Program-made: the position numbers and the translations under genes | Shown: positions 60,671 to 64,000 of the stretch, piece after piece | How positions within the stretch are numbered: the stretch's first letter is position 1 | Layout of the letters: the number at the start of each line of letters is the position of its first letter | Assembly: GCA_965262605.1 (NCBI GenBank) | Contig: CBDHFN010000003.1 | Span: forward strand, 682,001-746,000 | DNA: 64,000 nt | DNA from: CBDHFN01 sp965262605 | Lineage (GTDB): Bacteria; Pseudomonadota; Alphaproteobacteria; JASGCL01 | Reading direction: 5' to 3' | The notes under the pieces: generated by a model | Databases searched by the model: none | What the model saw: the letters and a program-made list of their open reading frames with translations, nothing else | What the model was told of the DNA's origin: nothing

Positions 60671-62242
60671 ATGGCAAGGCAAACCGACTTAAATTATCAA
60701 AAAATTTTAATTGTAGATTTTGGCTCTCAACTTACGCAGTTAATCGCAAGAAGATTGCGCGAACAGGGGTTTTACGCACAAATTCACCCGTTTCAATTAG
60801 TCAATAAAGCATATCTTGATGCGTATCAGCCATTCGGGATAATTCTTGCGGGCGGTCCAGCTTCGGTATTGGACGAAAATCCCGCTTTGCCGAACACGGC
60901 GATATTTGATTATGGTGTGCCAATCATGGGAATTTGCTATGGGCAACAATCCATTGCGCATTGCTTGGGCGGTGAAGTTATTCAGGGAAAATCGCGTGAG
61001 TTTGGTTTTGCGCATATTAATATTATTAAAGATTGCCCCTTATTTGATGGTATATGGCAAGTTGGGCAATCTTATCAAGTATGGATGAGTCATGGCGATA
61101 AAGTTGGGCAAATTCCCCAAGGATTTGAAAATTTTGCCAAGTCAGAAGGGGCGGAATTTGCGATTTTTGGGTCAGAAAAACGCAATATTTATGGCATCAT
61201 GTTTCACCCCGAGGCATCGCATACCGAAAATGGCGCGAAATTAATTGCGAATTTTGCGCAAAAAATTTGTAAAATTCACCCGAAATGGAATATGGCAGAA
61301 TTTAGCGAAAATGCTATCACCGAAATTCGTCAGCAAGTTGGCAATGCCCGCGTCATAAGCGGTTTATCGGGGGGGGTTGATTCGGCGGTGGCTTCGGTTT
61401 TAGTGCATAAAGCCATCGGCGAGCAATTAACCTGTATTTTTATTGATAATGGTTTATTGCGTAATAACGAAGCAATGCAGGTTGTTGAATTATTTCGCAA
61501 CCATTATAATATTCAATTAATTCATCGCGATGCCAGTGAAATTTTCTTGGCTGCGTTGCAAGGCATAAGCGATCCCGAGCAAAAACGCAAAATTATTGGT
61601 AAATTATTTATTGATATTTTTACCGAAGAAGCCAATAAAATTGGCGGTGCAGATTTCTTGGTGCAAGGCACTTTATATCCCGATGTTATAGAATCGGTTT
61701 CGTTTGTTGGCGGTCCATCAGTTACGATAAAATCGCATCATAATGTTGGTGGCTTGCCCGAAAAAATGCAATTAAAATTAGTTGAACCCTTGCGGGAATT
61801 ATTTAAAGACGAAGTTCGCAAGCTTGGCTTAACGCTTGGCTTACCGCCAGAGATGATAAATCGGCATCCTTTTCCCGGTCCGGGATTGGCGATTCGGGTT
61901 TTGGGCGATATTACGCCCGATAAATGCCAAATTTTACGCGCTTGCGATGAAATATATTTATCAGAAATTCGTAAAAATGGCTATTATGACAAGATTTGGC
62001 AAGCTTTCGCCGTGTTATTGCCCGTGCGCACCGTGGGCGTAATGGGCGATGGGCGCAGTTATGAATATATTATATCCTTGCGCGCTGTTACTTCGGTTGA
62101 TGGCATGACGGCTGAGGCTTATGTTTTTCCCGGCGAATTTTTGCAACAATTGGCAACTAAAATTATTAATCAAGTGCGTGGGGTGAACCGCGTGGTTTAT
62201 GATTATACTTCCAAACCGCCCGCAACCATTGAATATGAATGA
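60671..62242 (+). CDS. guaA: GMP synthase (glutamine-hydrolysing)
   Basis: A 523-residue enzyme making GMP from XMP with ATP and glutamine. The class I glutaminase domain has the Cys motif GICYGQQS and FHPEASH; the synthetase has the PP-loop SGGVDSAVAS, HHNVGGLPE and the C-terminal dimerisation region RVVYDYTSKPPATIEYE. I chose ATG 60671, where homology begins. Its stop overlaps the next gene by four bases (ATGA). Confidence 0.96.
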   Translation: MARQTDLNYQKILIVDFGSQLTQLIARRLREQGFYAQIHPFQLVNKAYLDAYQPFGIILAGGPASVLDENPALPNTAIFDYGVPIMGICYGQQSIAHCLGGEVIQGKSREFGFAHINIIKDCPLFDGIWQVGQSYQVWMSHGDKVGQIPQGFENFAKSEGAEFAIFGSEKRNIYGIMFHPEASHTENGAKLIANFAQKICKIHPKWNMAEFSENAITEIRQQVGNARVISGLSGGVDSAVASVLVHKAIGEQLTCIFIDNGLLRNNEAMQVVELFRNHYNIQLIHRDASEIFLAALQGISDPEQKRKIIGKLFIDIFTEEANKIGGADFLVQGTLYPDVIESVSFVGGPSVTIKSHHNVGGLPEKMQLKLVEPLRELFKDEVRKLGLTLGLPPEMINRHPFPGPGLAIRVLGDITPDKCQILRACDEIYLSEIRKNGYYDKIWQAFAVLLPVRTVGVMGDGRSYEYIISLRAVTSVDGMTAEAYVFPGEFLQQLATKIINQVRGVNRVVYDYTSKPPATIEYE

Positions 62243-63027
62243 AAATATTAATTAAAGATAATTTGGTTAATGATGTGGTTGAAATTAACCCCATTAAAGT
62301 CAAACCGAATTGTTTGTTAATGGTTTTTGGGTCATGGGATTATGTTTATGAACATTTTCCAGCCTTTTTAGGTTCGGCGAAAATACACGCCGAAAATCAT
62401 GCCGTGCATTTGCATATCATCAATCCCATCAGTGATTCATTTGCCATTTGCCAATTATGGCAAGAAAAATTTCATCATGAATTTTCTTGTTCATTTGAAA
62501 TGGTGGAATTGCCTGATGAAAATTTTATCAAATTATATACTTCTAATGTGCGATTTTACCGCATCGGGCAATTATTGGAAAAATACCGCCAACCGATTAT
62601 GGCGTTTGACATTGATTCCATGATTAATGCCAAATTTACCCTAAGTAATGAGTTGCAAGATTGTGATTTTTCGCTTTTTTTACGCATGCACTACCCCAAT
62701 CAAGAACATAAGGTGCTTGTCAGTTCGGTTTTATTTAATGCCACGCCATTAAGTTATGAATTTTTGGTGAATTATGGCAAATATTTTATGAAACATTATC
62801 AAGAACATAAATTATTTTGGTATTTTGACCAAGTTGTCATGGGGCAATTATTACCGGCTTTTGCGGCGAATAAAGCTGTTAAGTTTTTGCCTTTGCCCAA
62901 AACATATATTGATTGGGATTTTTTCCCCGAATCAATTATTTGGAATGGCAAAGGAGCAAGAAAAGAAACGAACCAACTTTACCGATTAGTTAAATCAGAA
63001 TATTTGCGCCCATTATTAACAAATTGA
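62239..63027 (+). CDS. Possible GT-A type glycosyltransferase
   Basis: A 262-residue soluble protein. MAFDIDSMI (121-129) resembles a DxD nucleotide-sugar/metal motif at Asp124/Asp126, preceded by a patch of the type RIGQLLEKYRQPI, and FWYFDQVVMGQLL near 193-205 resembles the WxxDQ helix of several transferases. This suggests a GT-A sugar transferase, but the family is not one I can name. It is coupled to guaA by a four-base overlap and overlaps trpF (converging) by 49 bases. Confidence 0.5.
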   Translation: MKILIKDNLVNDVVEINPIKVKPNCLLMVFGSWDYVYEHFPAFLGSAKIHAENHAVHLHIINPISDSFAICQLWQEKFHHEFSCSFEMVELPDENFIKLYTSNVRFYRIGQLLEKYRQPIMAFDIDSMINAKFTLSNELQDCDFSLFLRMHYPNQEHKVLVSSVLFNATPLSYEFLVNYGKYFMKHYQEHKLFWYFDQVVMGQLLPAFAANKAVKFLPLPKTYIDWDFFPESIIWNGKGARKETNQLYRLVKSEYLRPLLTN

Positions 63028-63635
63028 GTAATTAAATCTGAGGATTTTTCGCCGTTTACTTCAACCCCGGACGATACATCAACGCCAAATGGTTGCGCAA
63101 TTTCACAAGCTTGCAAAATATTGTCAGGCTTTAAGCCGCCCGCCAAAACCCATGGTAATTTTCCTTGATAATATTTCGTTAATTCCCATGGAAAACTTCG
63201 CCCCAAGCCACCATTGCGGGAATCTTGAATATTGGGTTTCGCATCAAACAAGCAATAATCAATAATATCTTCATAGCCTTGACAAGCATTAAAATCATCG
63301 TGTTTTGCGATACCCCAAGCCTTAATAATTTTACCGCGCCAATTTTTTTTGATGGTCAGGCAATATTCGGGGCTTTCATGCCCATGAAATTGCACGAAAT
63401 TTGGTTTAATTTCATTTAATAAGTCTAAGGCAATATACCATGGTTTATCAACTAATAATAAAACGCTTTGCAACTTATTTTGATTATAATCGCATAATTT
63501 TTTGGCATCAAGCGCGCTTATATGCCGTGGTGAAGCTTCATGATGCACCAAGCCAAACCAATCAACCGACAAGCCATGCAATATTTCTAAGGTAGCTATG
63601 GTTTTAATTCCGCAAATTTTAAAAATAATGGACAT
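62979..63635 (-). CDS. trpF: Phosphoribosylanthranilate isomerase
   Basis: A 218-residue TIM-barrel enzyme of tryptophan synthesis. FKICGIKTIA carries the catalytic cysteine; VQFHGHESPEYC, GGLGRSFPWEL, LAGGLKPDN and GVDVSSGVE follow in family order. The usual motif FDAK-like aspartate is in LFDAKPN. Its 3' end overlaps the preceding plus-strand gene by 49 bases. trpB and trpA are not downstream, so the trp genes are split in this genome. Confidence 0.92.
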   Translation of the reverse strand: MSIIFKICGIKTIATLEILHGLSVDWFGLVHHEASPRHISALDAKKLCDYNQNKLQSVLLLVDKPWYIALDLLNEIKPNFVQFHGHESPEYCLTIKKNWRGKIIKAWGIAKHDDFNACQGYEDIIDYCLFDAKPNIQDSRNGGLGRSFPWELTKYYQGKLPWVLAGGLKPDNILQACEIAQPFGVDVSSGVEVNGEKSSDLITQFVNNGRKYSDLTNR

Positions 63636-63663
63636 TTTGTGTAATTTAAATTATGGTAATCCT

Positions 63664-64000
63664 ATGTTGCAAATATCTAACTTAAATTTTACTATTAATC
63701 AAGATGAATTATTTATTGATTGGCAAATGTCCATTAATTTTGGGCAGGTAATTCATATTCAAGGCGCAAATGGACGCGGTAAATCAAGCTTGTTAAAAAT
63801 TATTGCGGGCTTAATTAAACCGCAACAATGTAAAATTTATTTTGATGGTTATGATATTTATGAAAATTATCAAAAATATTGCCAAGATTTAGTTTATTTA
63901 AGCACCGAAACGGGTTTAAATGACGAATTAACCGCCAATCAACATGGCGAATTTTTGGCGCAAATTATGGGCGCAAAGCCACCAAAACTTGAATTATATC
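63664..64000 (+). CDS. ccmA: ABC transporter ATPase, CcmA-like (3' end outside window)
   Basis: Open to the window end, 112 codons. Walker A reads QGANGRGKSSLLKIIAGL (residues about 36-53), and VYLSTETGLNDELTANQHGEF matches the position and type of the CcmA segment after the Q-loop region. CcmA is the ATPase of the CcmABCD haem-handling system for cytochrome c maturation. The signature and Walker B lie beyond the window. It begins 28 bases from the divergent trpF start. Other small ATPases cannot be excluded. Confidence 0.6.
   Translation, partial: MLQISNLNFTINQDELFIDWQMSINFGQVIHIQGANGRGKSSLLKIIAGLIKPQQCKIYFDGYDIYENYQKYCQDLVYLSTETGLNDELTANQHGEFLAQIMGAKPPKLELY

Overview
The window is AT-rich, densely packed bacterial DNA. 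Gene content points to an alphaproteobacterium with flagella and aerobic metabolism: a short prolyl-tRNA synthetase without the large insertion domain, hemE-hemJ, a family-5 uracil-DNA glycosylase, apaG, a UbiH-type ubiquinone hydroxylase, methylmalonyl-CoA mutase and a flagellar export apparatus. The standard genetic code fits throughout (TGA is used as stop, for example for phnW). I saw no tRNA, rRNA or CRISPR array. The taxonomic call is inference from gene families, not from a marker tree.

Layout. 1-4500: end of an agmatinase gene, a class II aldolase and a YbbA/YbbP-like ABC exporter. 4505-5135: fliE-fliQ. 5395-10674: a 1759-residue secreted protein with 13 FG-GAP calcium repeats plus cadherin-like and RTX-like segments. 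10689-15431: a Tat-exported dienelactone-hydrolase-like protein, a 0.5 kb non-coding region with a MITE-like inverted repeat, methylmalonyl-CoA mutase and a porin. 15486-17308: fliR-flhB. 17427-20279: a lipoprotein, a TPR glycosyltransferase and a UbiH-family hydroxylase.

20319-24940: two copies of a structured intergenic repeat, in direct orientation, bracket three genes: a tail-fibre/collagen/C1q-like protein and the wbpB-wbpE pair for a diacetamido-uronic acid sugar nucleotide. The terminal hairpin of the repeat shows compensatory base changes between the copies. 25051-38184: hbd, hisS, carB, queG, rimI, tesA-like, a polyproline-repeat protein, ruvX, apaG, a uracil-DNA glycosylase, a Tat-exported sugar-dehydrogenase-like protein and a 2-hydroxyacid dehydrogenase. 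38203-48422: a PotD-like binding protein, prmA, znuA, the thrS-infC pair (infC apparently starting at AUA behind a perfect Shine-Dalgarno sequence), a GT9 glycosyltransferase, the amrA-hemE-hemJ operon and two unrecognised genes.

48509-56954: an MHS-family transporter, then the 2-aminoethylphosphonate uptake and transamination cluster (binding protein, ATPase, fused permease, phnW) running into gltX. 57048-58554: a type II restriction-modification pair. 58570-64000: proS, a DUF2939-like protein, guaA, a possible GT-A glycosyltransferase, trpF and the start of a CcmA-like ATPase.

How the parts work together: several genes concern the cell surface (giant calcium-binding protein, collagen fibre, sugar-nucleotide enzymes, two glycosyltransferases, porin). 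The phosphonate cluster brings in 2-aminoethylphosphonate and makes phosphonoacetaldehyde, but no enzyme to break its C-P bond lies here. Best candidates for something undescribed are the collagen-fibre cassette between the structured repeats, the unknown gene pair at 47277-48422 and the polyproline protein with its leader hairpin.
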